A stretch of 64,000 nucleotides of DNA, from contig NZ_VFWZ01000002.1 of assembly GCF_006443095.1 (NCBI RefSeq), positions 434,001 to 498,000 on the forward strand, written 5' to 3'. The position numbers were made by a program, and so were the translations under genes. Of the stretch, positions 51,176 to 58,901 are shown piece by piece; positions within the stretch are counted from its first letter, which is position 1, and every line of letters starts with the position of its first letter. Source of the DNA: Aquimarina algicola (GTDB lineage Bacteria > Bacteroidota > Bacteroidia > Flavobacteriales > Flavobacteriaceae). The notes beneath the pieces were generated by a model that saw only the letters and a program-made list of their open reading frames with translations, was not told where the DNA came from and did no database searches.

Positions 51176-51483
51176 AGTCTAACTATCAATTATATATTCT
51201 AACTGGAAAAAATCCGAATAACAAACAGATTATCTGATGTTATAAGAGACGTACTTAAGAACAAAAATCATTTAAAGGGTAATAGTCATAACAATATGTC
51301 AGAAAAAGAAATCACTACCAAAAAATGGTTCGGGGTAAGACAAAAGTGATTCTTTAACTATTAAGTCTTTCTAAAATTAAATATTTTTTCGAATAAAAAG
51401 AAATTTTATTTTTCTAGGATTTTACCTGTTGTAGTTACTCTTAAAGTTTACTCTTAACTAACTGAAAAATCACTTTAATCTTT
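51176..51483. other. 308-bp non-coding stretch
   Basis: No gene seen on either strand. Leader/promoter region of the exported pair to its left and the 3' end of the minus-strand replication/packaging block to its right. No clear hairpin with T run. Confidence 0.4.
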
Positions 51484-52302
51484 TTACACGCCACAAATTC
51501 CTTCGCATTCATCAATCAACTCTGGAAATATATTAAGCTGTTTTGATGCTAATTCTTTACCTTTTTGGATATCTATTATAACCTCTTTAAGTGGTCTGCA
51601 GGAACGGTGAATAAAACATTCATCTTTAATGCCTGGATAACTTCTTATTTTTTCATCTAAGATTGTTGCTGCTTCAAAATTATCAGGCTCATTTTCGTAA
51701 ATCCATAGCCAGTAATTATTGGAATGATACGGGCATACAACACAACTAGAACGAACTGGAACAGGGAGATAATGTGCTTTGAAATTATTGATACAGTCGA
51801 TTCTTCTGTATCTTTTTTCGATAAGTGGAAAACGATGACTAAGCCATTTTACATCAGCTTCCTTCATGCGTTGTAACTCATCATAACTAATTCCTAACCA
51901 TAAATTTACCTTACTCTTTTTCTGTACTACTTCCCTTATAAATTTGCGTACAGGTCTAATCTTATAGTCTCCTGTACATTGCCTCTTAAGCATTGATTTT
52001 TTACCCGTAGTTGGGTTCTTAATAAAAAATGGTATTCCTGAAGGTCGTTTACGATTCGATTCGAGATAATCCAACATATCTTGATACAAATTACCTCCAG
52101 TAGTCACATTTATATTAAAATTATATTCCTGATCAACAAATTTCATTAACCATTCCAAATATTTATATACTCTTTTTGGTTCATTTCCTGTATCAGAAAA
52201 TATAGCAAGATCTGGTTTTTTATTAAACTCCCCCCGAAGACTACGTAAGAGCAAATCTGTAGATTGTGTTCCTGCTCCTAATGAAATGATATTATATTCC
52301 AT
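51484..52302 (-). CDS. PAPS-reductase-like PP-loop ATPase
   Basis: 272 residues. PP-loop at the start: ISLGAGTQSTDLLLRSL (SGG-x-x-ST type), then LAIFSDTGNEPKRVYKYLEW. C-terminal Cys-rich part: VPVRSSCVVCPYHSNNYWLW (CxxC) and HRSCRPL. This adenine-nucleotide alpha-hydrolase family includes PAPS reductase and DNA-modification enzymes (DndC-like); phages often carry relatives. It lies two genes from the FtsK-like ATPase. DNA thiolation or nucleotide activation is plausible, not shown. Confidence 0.75.
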   Translation of the reverse strand: MEYNIISLGAGTQSTDLLLRSLRGEFNKKPDLAIFSDTGNEPKRVYKYLEWLMKFVDQEYNFNINVTTGGNLYQDMLDYLESNRKRPSGIPFFIKNPTTGKKSMLKRQCTGDYKIRPVRKFIREVVQKKSKVNLWLGISYDELQRMKEADVKWLSHRFPLIEKRYRRIDCINNFKAHYLPVPVRSSCVVCPYHSNNYWLWIYENEPDNFEAATILDEKIRSYPGIKDECFIHRSCRPLKEVIIDIQKGKELASKQLNIFPELIDECEGICGV

Positions 52303-52307
52303 AACTT

Positions 52308-53261
52308 CTAATTTAAAACAGGACTTAGAATTTTATCATCGTGATAACGTAAATAATCAGAAATCAATTTGATAATAGCTGCATTACGATCCTTATAAAC
52401 AGGTTTATTATAAAAATCTCTTTCATTAAGCATCATACGTATTGTAGACTTTTCTTCCTGATCAATAAATCGTTTACAAGCTCGAATATAGGCTGCCCTA
52501 GTACAACCACTAACTTTTCGTCTACGCATATCGATATAAACAAAAAAACTACGTTGTTTTTTGTACTCCGATTCAGTTTTAAACTTACCTTCATCCATTG
52601 CTCTGGAGCATAAATCGTATTGCTCATTAACAATAAGTTGTGCTATTCTAACAATAGAATAATTAGGGATTCTTTCTTTATATTTTGTAATGGGATCTAC
52701 CTGATGATGTAATCGTATCCAAGTACACGCTTGAAATTGTGTTGTAGTCACTTTTCCTAAAGATTGGTGTGAAAACAAAATATCTATTCCCTTATGCCTA
52801 ACGGTAGTCAATGCCCCAATAAGTGATTGTCCCTTTGCTCCTGTCATATAACTATCCGTATCATCTAATACCACAAGACCGTTTTTAAAGTGATTTACAA
52901 TCTTTTCAGCTACTTCTCTTTTTTCTATGTTACTCATAGCTTTACCACCCTTCTTGAAAGGAAGAATTCTTCTAGCAGCCACTTTTGTTAATGCCTTTAT
53001 ATGATTAGGACTTACAGTACGGAATGTAGGATAATCATGTCCATTCGTATCAAACGCTAAAACTTTTCTGCCTTTTTTACTTTTTTCTGGATTATCCTTC
53101 ATATAATATTTGATCTCCAAATTGGTACGAAAGGTCTTTCCAACTCCCATTTCACCGATGATAAGCATCACAAATGGATCACGTTCTAAATCCTCATTGC
53201 TATATACAATGGGTTTCCTTCCCTTAGTAGACTTTTTCTTAGTTTTTGATTCCGTAGCCAT
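52308..53261 (-). CDS. FtsK/HerA-like ATPase, candidate genome-packaging ATPase
   Basis: About 317 residues from ATG 53261; an upstream ATG (53324) would overlap the previous gene. Walker A GEMGVGKT (about 36-43), Walker B VVLDDTDS (about 130-137), sensor-like ILFSHQSLGKVTT (about 160-172), followed by two Arg-rich segments. A single-domain P-loop ATPase of this size with no DEAD-box or AAA+ Arg-finger style resembles HerA/FtsK-type packaging ATPases of tailless viruses (A32-like). Alternatives: Zot-like or conjugation coupling ATPase. No membrane segment is seen. Placed next to replication-like genes. Confidence 0.7.
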   Translation of the reverse strand: MATESKTKKKSTKGRKPIVYSNEDLERDPFVMLIIGEMGVGKTFRTNLEIKYYMKDNPEKSKKGRKVLAFDTNGHDYPTFRTVSPNHIKALTKVAARRILPFKKGGKAMSNIEKREVAEKIVNHFKNGLVVLDDTDSYMTGAKGQSLIGALTTVRHKGIDILFSHQSLGKVTTTQFQACTWIRLHHQVDPITKYKERIPNYSIVRIAQLIVNEQYDLCSRAMDEGKFKTESEYKKQRSFFVYIDMRRRKVSGCTRAAYIRACKRFIDQEEKSTIRMMLNERDFYNKPVYKDRNAAIIKLISDYLRYHDDKILSPVLN

Positions 53262-53268
53262 ACTTCCA

Positions 53269-54225
53269 TCATTTTGGATCTTCTGCCACTTCGATAATCG
53301 TGCTTTCCATTCTTGGTTCTTCATCGTATTCTTCTTGAACAATTACAGGATCTATTACTTCTTTTTCTTTTAGTGGCACTTCTTCTTTCTTAGTTTCCGG
53401 TTTACCATTGATTTCCTCATAGGCTGTATCAAGTATATCTCTTTCATCATCATCAGCTTCCAAGTCCTGATCCGAGTATCCTTTTTCCTCTCTTACGATA
53501 TCCAAAATACGCTCTACTAAAAGATCATTTTCTGCTTTGATCTCCATTACTACACGACCTTTCTTAAATAAAATTGACAATACTACTGCCATTAATTGTC
53601 TCTCTGGAGTCAGCTTTTTTGCCTTTCTTTTTAGTATTTGCACTAACAAAGGTTTTAATAGCGCCTTATCCTCCTTATCTAATTTTATTCGCTTTACATT
53701 CTTCTCGTTCTGAACCTCAATGAGTTCTATTATTTCTTCAAAATCATAGAATTCCTTGTGCTTCCTGATCTTTACAAAATATCCTCCTCCTAAATCAATT
53801 AGATTGTTAACCGTTCCAAAAATGCTATCAGCAGCTTGTTTAGCAGCATCCGTCGGTAACTCAAATTCATCCTTCTCTGCATCACTATTTGCTTGTGAAT
53901 CATCATCACTTATAGTTGAACCATTCTCAAACCCTTCGTCTATTTCCTGTTCTGGTGCGTCTAAAGGTGATTTATCCCTTGTATCAAAAGTTTCCTGTTC
54001 CATTGCTTTTCCTGAATTCTTTTCTGCTTCATTAAAATCATTCTTTTGTCCTGGTCTATCTGGTTTCCATATATTCCAGTCGTCAGGTTTTGTTACACCT
54101 GCTATTTCCTTTTCAATGACCGCCTGATTTAAAGGACTCAATTCTTCATCCTGAATATCTTCAAAACCAATATCATTTGGATTTTTCAATACGTCTACCA
54201 CTTCTTTCTCCAATTCTTTCTTCAT
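53269..54225 (-). CDS. Acidic hypothetical protein upstream of the packaging-type ATPase
   Basis: 318 residues. Highly charged N-terminus (about 1-110) likely disordered; middle domain (FGTVNNLIDLGGGYFVKIRK, FYDFEEIIELIEVQNEKNVK) mixed alpha/beta; a helical stretch (LLKPLLVQILKRKAKKLTPE, RQLMAVVLSILFKKGRVVME). Acidic C-terminus. Eight bases before the ATPase start. Perhaps a DNA-binding or ATPase-partner protein; no family recognised. Confidence 0.5.
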   Translation of the reverse strand: MKKELEKEVVDVLKNPNDIGFEDIQDEELSPLNQAVIEKEIAGVTKPDDWNIWKPDRPGQKNDFNEAEKNSGKAMEQETFDTRDKSPLDAPEQEIDEGFENGSTISDDDSQANSDAEKDEFELPTDAAKQAADSIFGTVNNLIDLGGGYFVKIRKHKEFYDFEEIIELIEVQNEKNVKRIKLDKEDKALLKPLLVQILKRKAKKLTPERQLMAVVLSILFKKGRVVMEIKAENDLLVERILDIVREEKGYSDQDLEADDDERDILDTAYEEINGKPETKKEEVPLKEKEVIDPVIVQEEYDEEPRMESTIIEVAEDPK

Positions 54226-54231
54226 ATCTTC

Positions 54232-54687
54232 TTAGTTTATCTGTGCTATAAATTGAATAAGGTTTTCTTCTAAGGTTTCATATCGACCTACGAACGGTTT
54301 ATTAAATTGTGGAATGGATAGGATCTCCTTACAATTTTTAATATGATAATAAGCTCCGAATTTCCCTTGATCGAAATACTTACCTATCTCATTGTAACTT
54401 AATCTGGTATATTGATTTATAAGATGATAACTCGCCATACGAGCTTCTTTATACTCTTTTGTAATCTTACCATTTACTTCTTTATGCTCAACTTCAAAAA
54501 TTTTAAAGGCTTCAGAAATCACAAAAACAGTAATCAGCTTAAGACGTTGTGTTTTATTTTTTCGAACCTTTATCGTTCCTGATAATTGTCTTATAATATT
54601 GATGGCTTTCTGCATCCCAAACTTTCCAATCAGCTTATCGATACTTTGTTGTAAATCTGAATACTCTTTCCCTGCTATTTTTTCCAT
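54232..54687 (-). CDS. DnaA-domain-IV-like DNA-binding protein
   Basis: 151 residues. Residues about 95-135 read EARMASYHLINQYTRLSYNEIGKYFDQGKFGAYYHIKNCKEIL, in the order of DnaA domain IV (R-x-hAxYLxRxxTxxSLxxIGxxFG...HxxHAxxKI; described in pieces here: RMASYHLI, LSYNEIGKYF, YYHIKNCKEI). The AAA+ part is absent, so it cannot be full DnaA; it may recognise a DnaA-box-like origin in the element. N-terminal part helical. Last upstream gene before the ATPase block on the minus strand. Confidence 0.6.
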   Translation of the reverse strand: MEKIAGKEYSDLQQSIDKLIGKFGMQKAINIIRQLSGTIKVRKNKTQRLKLITVFVISEAFKIFEVEHKEVNGKITKEYKEARMASYHLINQYTRLSYNEIGKYFDQGKFGAYYHIKNCKEILSIPQFNKPFVGRYETLEENLIQFIAQIN

Positions 54688-54708
54688 ACTAAATCCCCAT
54701 TTAAAAGA

Positions 54709-55197
54709 TTACTTCATTGAAACTATGTTATATCGATAATAAAAAAACGAAGTTCTTTCAAGCATATATTTACCGATTATTGTATCGCCCCCAATCTTAG
54801 TTTTTAGCCCCATACCTCTCAATTTTGATCTCCTAAGACCTTTAGTCCTTTTCATTTTTACCAATTCATCCAAAATCATTTCATCAGTTTTCTCCTTTGT
54901 GGGAACTGTTTTTTGTGGTGATTTTTTGATAGTAACTTCTGGTTTCTTTGGAAGTTCGGTTCGCTCATTATTAGTAAGCAAATCCTCATATTCTTCTTCT
55001 ATATCCTCAAGGATATCGATATCCAATTTTTCTAATTGCTCCATTAACTCCTGAAGGTTTGGTTCTTCCATAGTGTCTACCAACTCATATAATTGATCGT
55101 AGATTTCGATCATTTCCTGAATCGGCTCAGGAAGGTCTTTTTTCTTAATGTTGTTTTCTTTTAAAAACTGTTTGAATTCAATTGCCTTATTTTTCAT
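54709..55197 (-). CDS. Hypothetical protein
   Basis: 162 residues. N-terminal two-thirds acidic and helical (IYDQLYELVDTMEEPNLQEL), the C-terminal 40 residues basic (LVKMKRTKGLRRSKLRGMGL). No domain recognised. It lies between the DnaA-like gene and a two-helix membrane-protein gene in the same operon. Confidence 0.5.
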   Translation of the reverse strand: MKNKAIEFKQFLKENNIKKKDLPEPIQEMIEIYDQLYELVDTMEEPNLQELMEQLEKLDIDILEDIEEEYEDLLTNNERTELPKKPEVTIKKSPQKTVPTKEKTDEMILDELVKMKRTKGLRRSKLRGMGLKTKIGGDTIIGKYMLERTSFFYYRYNIVSMK

Positions 55198-55224
55198 TTC
55201 TCTTACTTTTAAAATTTCAATTCA

Positions 55225-55491
55225 TTAAACCACCGTACCTTGTCTAGCTTCAGTATTTATAGCACTTTCAATCCCTTTCGATAACATTGCGGTAAGCACT
55301 GAAGTGACAGCAACAACAGCTAGTGTTTGATACAACTCTTTACCTCTTGGAATTCCAAATTTGAACGATTTAGTAGTAGCATTCTTTCCAAGATTATAGT
55401 ACAATAGCGCTTCTCCAATTCCAATAGCTACTCCAGCTCCAGTTATAATCCACACTTTCTTATCAATCTTCTTTTTCTTTACCTGTTTCAT
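55225..55491 (-). CDS. Small membrane protein with two hydrophobic segments
   Basis: 88 residues from ATG at 55491 (MKQVKKKK), just after the upstream stop; an earlier in-frame start at 55533 overlaps. Basic N-terminus, then VWIITGAGVAIGIGEALLYYNLG, a loop, and LYQTLAVVAVTSVLTAMLS. It resembles the small anchored proteins of the structural block. No family recognised. Confidence 0.55.
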   Translation of the reverse strand: MKQVKKKKIDKKVWIITGAGVAIGIGEALLYYNLGKNATTKSFKFGIPRGKELYQTLAVVAVTSVLTAMLSKGIESAINTEARQGTVV

Positions 55492-55498
55492 ATTGCTT

Positions 55499-56152
55499 TT
55501 ATTTACCTTCAAGTTTTTCTTCGATTTTATCATATCGCTCCTTCAATTCTTCATTATCCTTTTGACCTCGCAATGCATTCATACCGTAAATCTTCAATAG
55601 ATTACGATGGGTATTCTTTAGCAACTTTTTGGATTCTTTTTGCACTTCAAGATTGCCCTTTAGTTTTTCGGGAATCAAGTTTCCTAAAGCAATAAAATGA
55701 GCCCGTATTTTAATGTATGGAGAGGGTTTAGGTTTTGGTCCTTCTTCTTTTCTTTTTTGCTCGTTATACTTCTTTATTTTGACACGGCATTGCTTTATTT
55801 CATTAAGAACCGCGTCTAAATCTTTTTTAGTAGTTGTTCTTTTTGGAATTTCTTTTTTTTCTTTTTTGGGCGTTTTGTCTTTTTTCTTTGTGGTAACTCC
55901 CTTTTTTTGGGGAGACTTTTTTTCGGTTTTTTCTTCTTCTGGATCTCCACAGGGATTTTCTACAATGGCATCCGGAGATACTTTAGTTACCATTTGGTAT
56001 ATCTTATTGATACTATTTTCTTCTTCTTTCTCAAATACCTCCTTAGCTTCTATCCCATTATAGTCTTCTATAATTCCTTTTACAGATTCTTGTAAAGCTT
56101 GTGGTCGTACTTTAGAAAGGTCTAATTCTAATAAATCTTGTATTGTTGCCAT
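55499..56152 (-). CDS. Lys-rich hypothetical protein
   Basis: 217 residues from ATG at 56152 (MATIQDLLELDL). N-terminal 75 residues acidic helical, then a very basic linker (EEEKTEKKSPQKKGVTTKKK), then a charged helical C-terminus. Probably binds nucleic acid by charge. No family recognised. It belongs to the minus-strand replication-like block. Confidence 0.5.
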   Translation of the reverse strand: MATIQDLLELDLSKVRPQALQESVKGIIEDYNGIEAKEVFEKEEENSINKIYQMVTKVSPDAIVENPCGDPEEEKTEKKSPQKKGVTTKKKDKTPKKEKKEIPKRTTTKKDLDAVLNEIKQCRVKIKKYNEQKRKEEGPKPKPSPYIKIRAHFIALGNLIPEKLKGNLEVQKESKKLLKNTHRNLLKIYGMNALRGQKDNEELKERYDKIEEKLEGK

Positions 56153-56171
56153 TTTTCTTATTTTAAAAGGT

Positions 56172-56531
56172 TTATGCACTTTTGGTGTTTAATTCCAACT
56201 CTAGTTCCAGCTCCAGTAATTCTAATGCTCTGGCTCTGGCTCTTGCTTGAATTTGTATTTCTGTTGCGGAAAGTTCTTTTTTCGAAGTTTTCTTCTTCTT
56301 TGATGAAGTTCCTGAAGCACTTTTAGCATCACGATTCAATAACAGATGTAAAAGTTCATCTGCTTCCTGTGCTTTTACATTAGATGTACTGAAGCCATTT
56401 GATTCATTTTTAATAATCTCAAAAGCTTGAACTGGATCAAGTTTTCTTTTGGTTCTTTCTAGGATTTCTTCCTGATGCAGAATTTCAACTGCTTTTAATT
56501 CTTTTCGTTTTGTATCTTTTATCTTGTACAT
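56172..56531 (-). CDS. Hypothetical protein
   Basis: 119 residues. Lys-rich patch (SASGTSSKKKKTSKKELSAT) and an alpha-helical C-terminus with repeating Leu-Glu (ARARALELLELELELELN). No known domain. Four bases from the upstream gene. Confidence 0.5.
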   Translation of the reverse strand: MYKIKDTKRKELKAVEILHQEEILERTKRKLDPVQAFEIIKNESNGFSTSNVKAQEADELLHLLLNRDAKSASGTSSKKKKTSKKELSATEIQIQARARARALELLELELELELNTKSA

Positions 56532-56534
56532 AAT

Positions 56535-56879
56535 TTAAAGGGTATGATCGATTGAAAATTCTTGTTTATATAGTGTCGTCAAACTCATGAAAAATTCGTT
56601 TGCTTCTTCCTGATCTGAATAATGAATAGAACAGTTTTGTGGAGTACCGTCCATATCAAAACATTCGTAACGATAGCATTGTAAAGGGCGGTCAACATTA
56701 CTAATATCAATGGTTGTCCACCGTAAGATTCTGGTGTCTTTATGCATTGATGATTCCATAATTCTGAAATCCCTACAATGTTCAGCACACTCTTTGTTAA
56801 TCTCTATAGCTCTATTCATTATAGCATGAATGATATGCTGGGTAATATTTTGGGTATTCTTAGTGGTTTCCTTTTTCAT
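56535..56879 (-). CDS. Hypothetical protein
   Basis: 114 residues, alpha/beta, five Cys (ECAEHCRDF, YECFDMDG, NCSIHYSDQ), no signal peptide. Perhaps a small metal-binding protein. The start overlaps the upstream gene by 4 bases (ATGA). Confidence 0.5.
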   Translation of the reverse strand: MKKETTKNTQNITQHIIHAIMNRAIEINKECAEHCRDFRIMESSMHKDTRILRWTTIDISNVDRPLQCYRYECFDMDGTPQNCSIHYSDQEEANEFFMSLTTLYKQEFSIDHTL

Positions 56880-57895
56880 TTCTTATTGATTTGTTGAGTG
56901 TAGTCCTTTATAATCTGTGTGACTTCATTGACGGCTGCATTTATGGAATAACTCTGTTCAAAAACAGCATAGCGCTCTTGTTTCTCCCCTATTTCTTTCA
57001 CAAAGTCTTTTCCCATATTTGCTTTTAATGATCCTAAACCATCGGGTATGTTTAGACCAAAATGATCACTTAATCCTATAAGTGCTTTAAATCCTCTGTA
57101 GCGAAAGTATCTTGGGTCACTTGTCATTAGTAACAGTTGATTTTTATCTAATCTATCCTGAAACCGTTTAATCCGAATAACTCCCATAGCAACATTCCCT
57201 TTAAAAGAAGTTCCTAATAATGTATTCACTTCTACGGCTACCCCTCGTATTTCCATAAACTCAACCAATTCAGCACACGCTAAACCCACATATAAGAGTT
57301 CATCTCCCTTTACTCTTGCATTACCACCTGCCATTAAATACAAGCTCAATGCTGGATATGAAGATTTTCTATCCTTGAAATAGGCGAATACACTTTTGAC
57401 CGCAGTCGTTTTATTTGAACTATCCAGTTCTATTTGAAGTTGGCTAATGGTATTTTCAATTGGGTTTTTTGATCCTGTAGGCTGTAATCGATATAATCCC
57501 ATTGCTGCGCGGTCAAACGAGAAAACTCCCAAACCTCTGTCGTTATATGCCACTTTCGGTTTAGATAAAATCTGATTGCCCATTAGTTTTATATATTGCT
57601 CTAGCTTATCCTTAATCTTGGGTTGAATTGTTCGCAATAGTTCCATTCCTAGAAAGTATCTATGTTCATTCAATTCACTAACATCTTTGGGACTTGGAGA
57701 TCCATACCAAGAACTACCAGCACTTATTGCTGAAGCTGTTGCTTCATTCATGTTTTTTAGTCTTTCACGATTATGAATATTCAAAGCAGTAGCTTTATTA
57801 TCTACAAAGTCATTGAATGCTTGAACACTATCGAAATAAGAATAATAGGTAGTCCTCCTTCCTCGTTTTTTTGTATGTATCTTAGTTACGCCCAT
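56876..57895 (-). CDS. Phage-type partner of a MoxR ATPase (DUF7192-like)
   Basis: 339 residues. N-terminal SAGSSWYGSPSPKDVSELNE resembles the W-G-x-x-S opening of phage proteins called DUF7192 (name from memory). The middle and C-terminal parts look like a von-Willebrand-A-like alpha/beta fold without a clear MIDAS. It stands next to the MoxR gene, as MoxR-VWA pairs usually do, so the two probably act together as a remodelling machine on viral DNA or protein. Confidence 0.55.
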   Translation of the reverse strand: MGVTKIHTKKRGRRTTYYSYFDSVQAFNDFVDNKATALNIHNRERLKNMNEATASAISAGSSWYGSPSPKDVSELNEHRYFLGMELLRTIQPKIKDKLEQYIKLMGNQILSKPKVAYNDRGLGVFSFDRAAMGLYRLQPTGSKNPIENTISQLQIELDSSNKTTAVKSVFAYFKDRKSSYPALSLYLMAGGNARVKGDELLYVGLACAELVEFMEIRGVAVEVNTLLGTSFKGNVAMGVIRIKRFQDRLDKNQLLLMTSDPRYFRYRGFKALIGLSDHFGLNIPDGLGSLKANMGKDFVKEIGEKQERYAVFEQSYSINAAVNEVTQIIKDYTQQINKK

Positions 57896-57904
57896 AATAT
57901 GCTA

Positions 57905-58861
57905 TTATCCCAACCTTTTTTTGTATTCAGTTTTGAACTCGTTCATCATTATTACTCCTTTATATGAGTTAAGAAAGCCCTCCAGATTCACTTCTAGTTT
58001 GATCTTGTTCGCTTTATCTTCATTCATCACCATAAAGTAACTTTCCAAAGCATCTTTTAATGTTTTACCATTTGGCACTTTGCGATAGGGTTTTCCGTGT
58101 TCATCCTTTAATCCAGTTGCTCTTTTCATCTCCAGTTCATAAGCTCGTTCCATATTGAGCATTGTTCTTAAAGTCATAATATCTTCAGTATCATCATCAC
58201 CTATTTCTTTGCCTTCATAGGCTAATATGGCTTTACGTATTTTTATACATATATCTGCTACTGGAGCGTAGACTAACTGACGTTCTAATACTTCATTAAA
58301 TCCAATCCTATAAATACATCCGCTAAAGCGGTCTAAAAGAGATGCATCCTGCTTATTGTTACCGACATAATTCCCACTCGCTCCTTTCCCTATAACATTT
58401 CCAGTTGCAATGCAGCCAAAGTCATGATGTTTTACAATCGGTTCATTAAGACCATTAAAAATGATAGCTTCAGGTTTTGAACTCTTAGCCAAGGCATCAT
58501 TTAATAAGCCTGCGGTATTGGCATCCAGTTTGGGCATCTCATCAAGGATGAGTATTTTTCCATCCCTCCAAGCTTCTATAAGCGCACCTTCTTTATACCC
58601 TGAAATTGTCTGACCTCCTTTAATATCGATCGGGGATGTCCATTGATTACAGTTCACCACTACAAAAGGCAATGCTTTTTTATCATTTTCAGTTCTGCCA
58701 AATAGGGCATAGGCTACCTTTTCTCCTAGAGTGGTTTTACCTGTTCCAGCACTTCCTACCAAAAACACATTGTTCCCGCTACTCAAATCATCTAAGACTT
58801 TCATAAAATTTGGGATCTGTTTGATCTCTGGAATATCTAAGGTGTATGTTCGTCTTTTCAT
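57905..58861 (-). CDS. MoxR-family AAA+ ATPase
   Basis: 318 residues. Walker A VGSAGTGKTTLGEKVAYALF (about 36-55), Walker B GKILILDEMPKLDANTAGLL, sensor 1 FGCIATGNVIGKG, Arg finger region LLDRFSGCIYRIGF. MoxR ATPases work with a VWA-type partner, here the next gene. Ten bases separate it from that gene and 41 from the helicase upstream, so all three are one operon. Confidence 0.85.
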   Translation of the reverse strand: MKRRTYTLDIPEIKQIPNFMKVLDDLSSGNNVFLVGSAGTGKTTLGEKVAYALFGRTENDKKALPFVVVNCNQWTSPIDIKGGQTISGYKEGALIEAWRDGKILILDEMPKLDANTAGLLNDALAKSSKPEAIIFNGLNEPIVKHHDFGCIATGNVIGKGASGNYVGNNKQDASLLDRFSGCIYRIGFNEVLERQLVYAPVADICIKIRKAILAYEGKEIGDDDTEDIMTLRTMLNMERAYELEMKRATGLKDEHGKPYRKVPNGKTLKDALESYFMVMNEDKANKIKLEVNLEGFLNSYKGVIMMNEFKTEYKKRLG

Positions 58862-58901
58862 ATCAATTCTATTCTATTAATAGTTGTTTACTAGCTACTC
58901 A

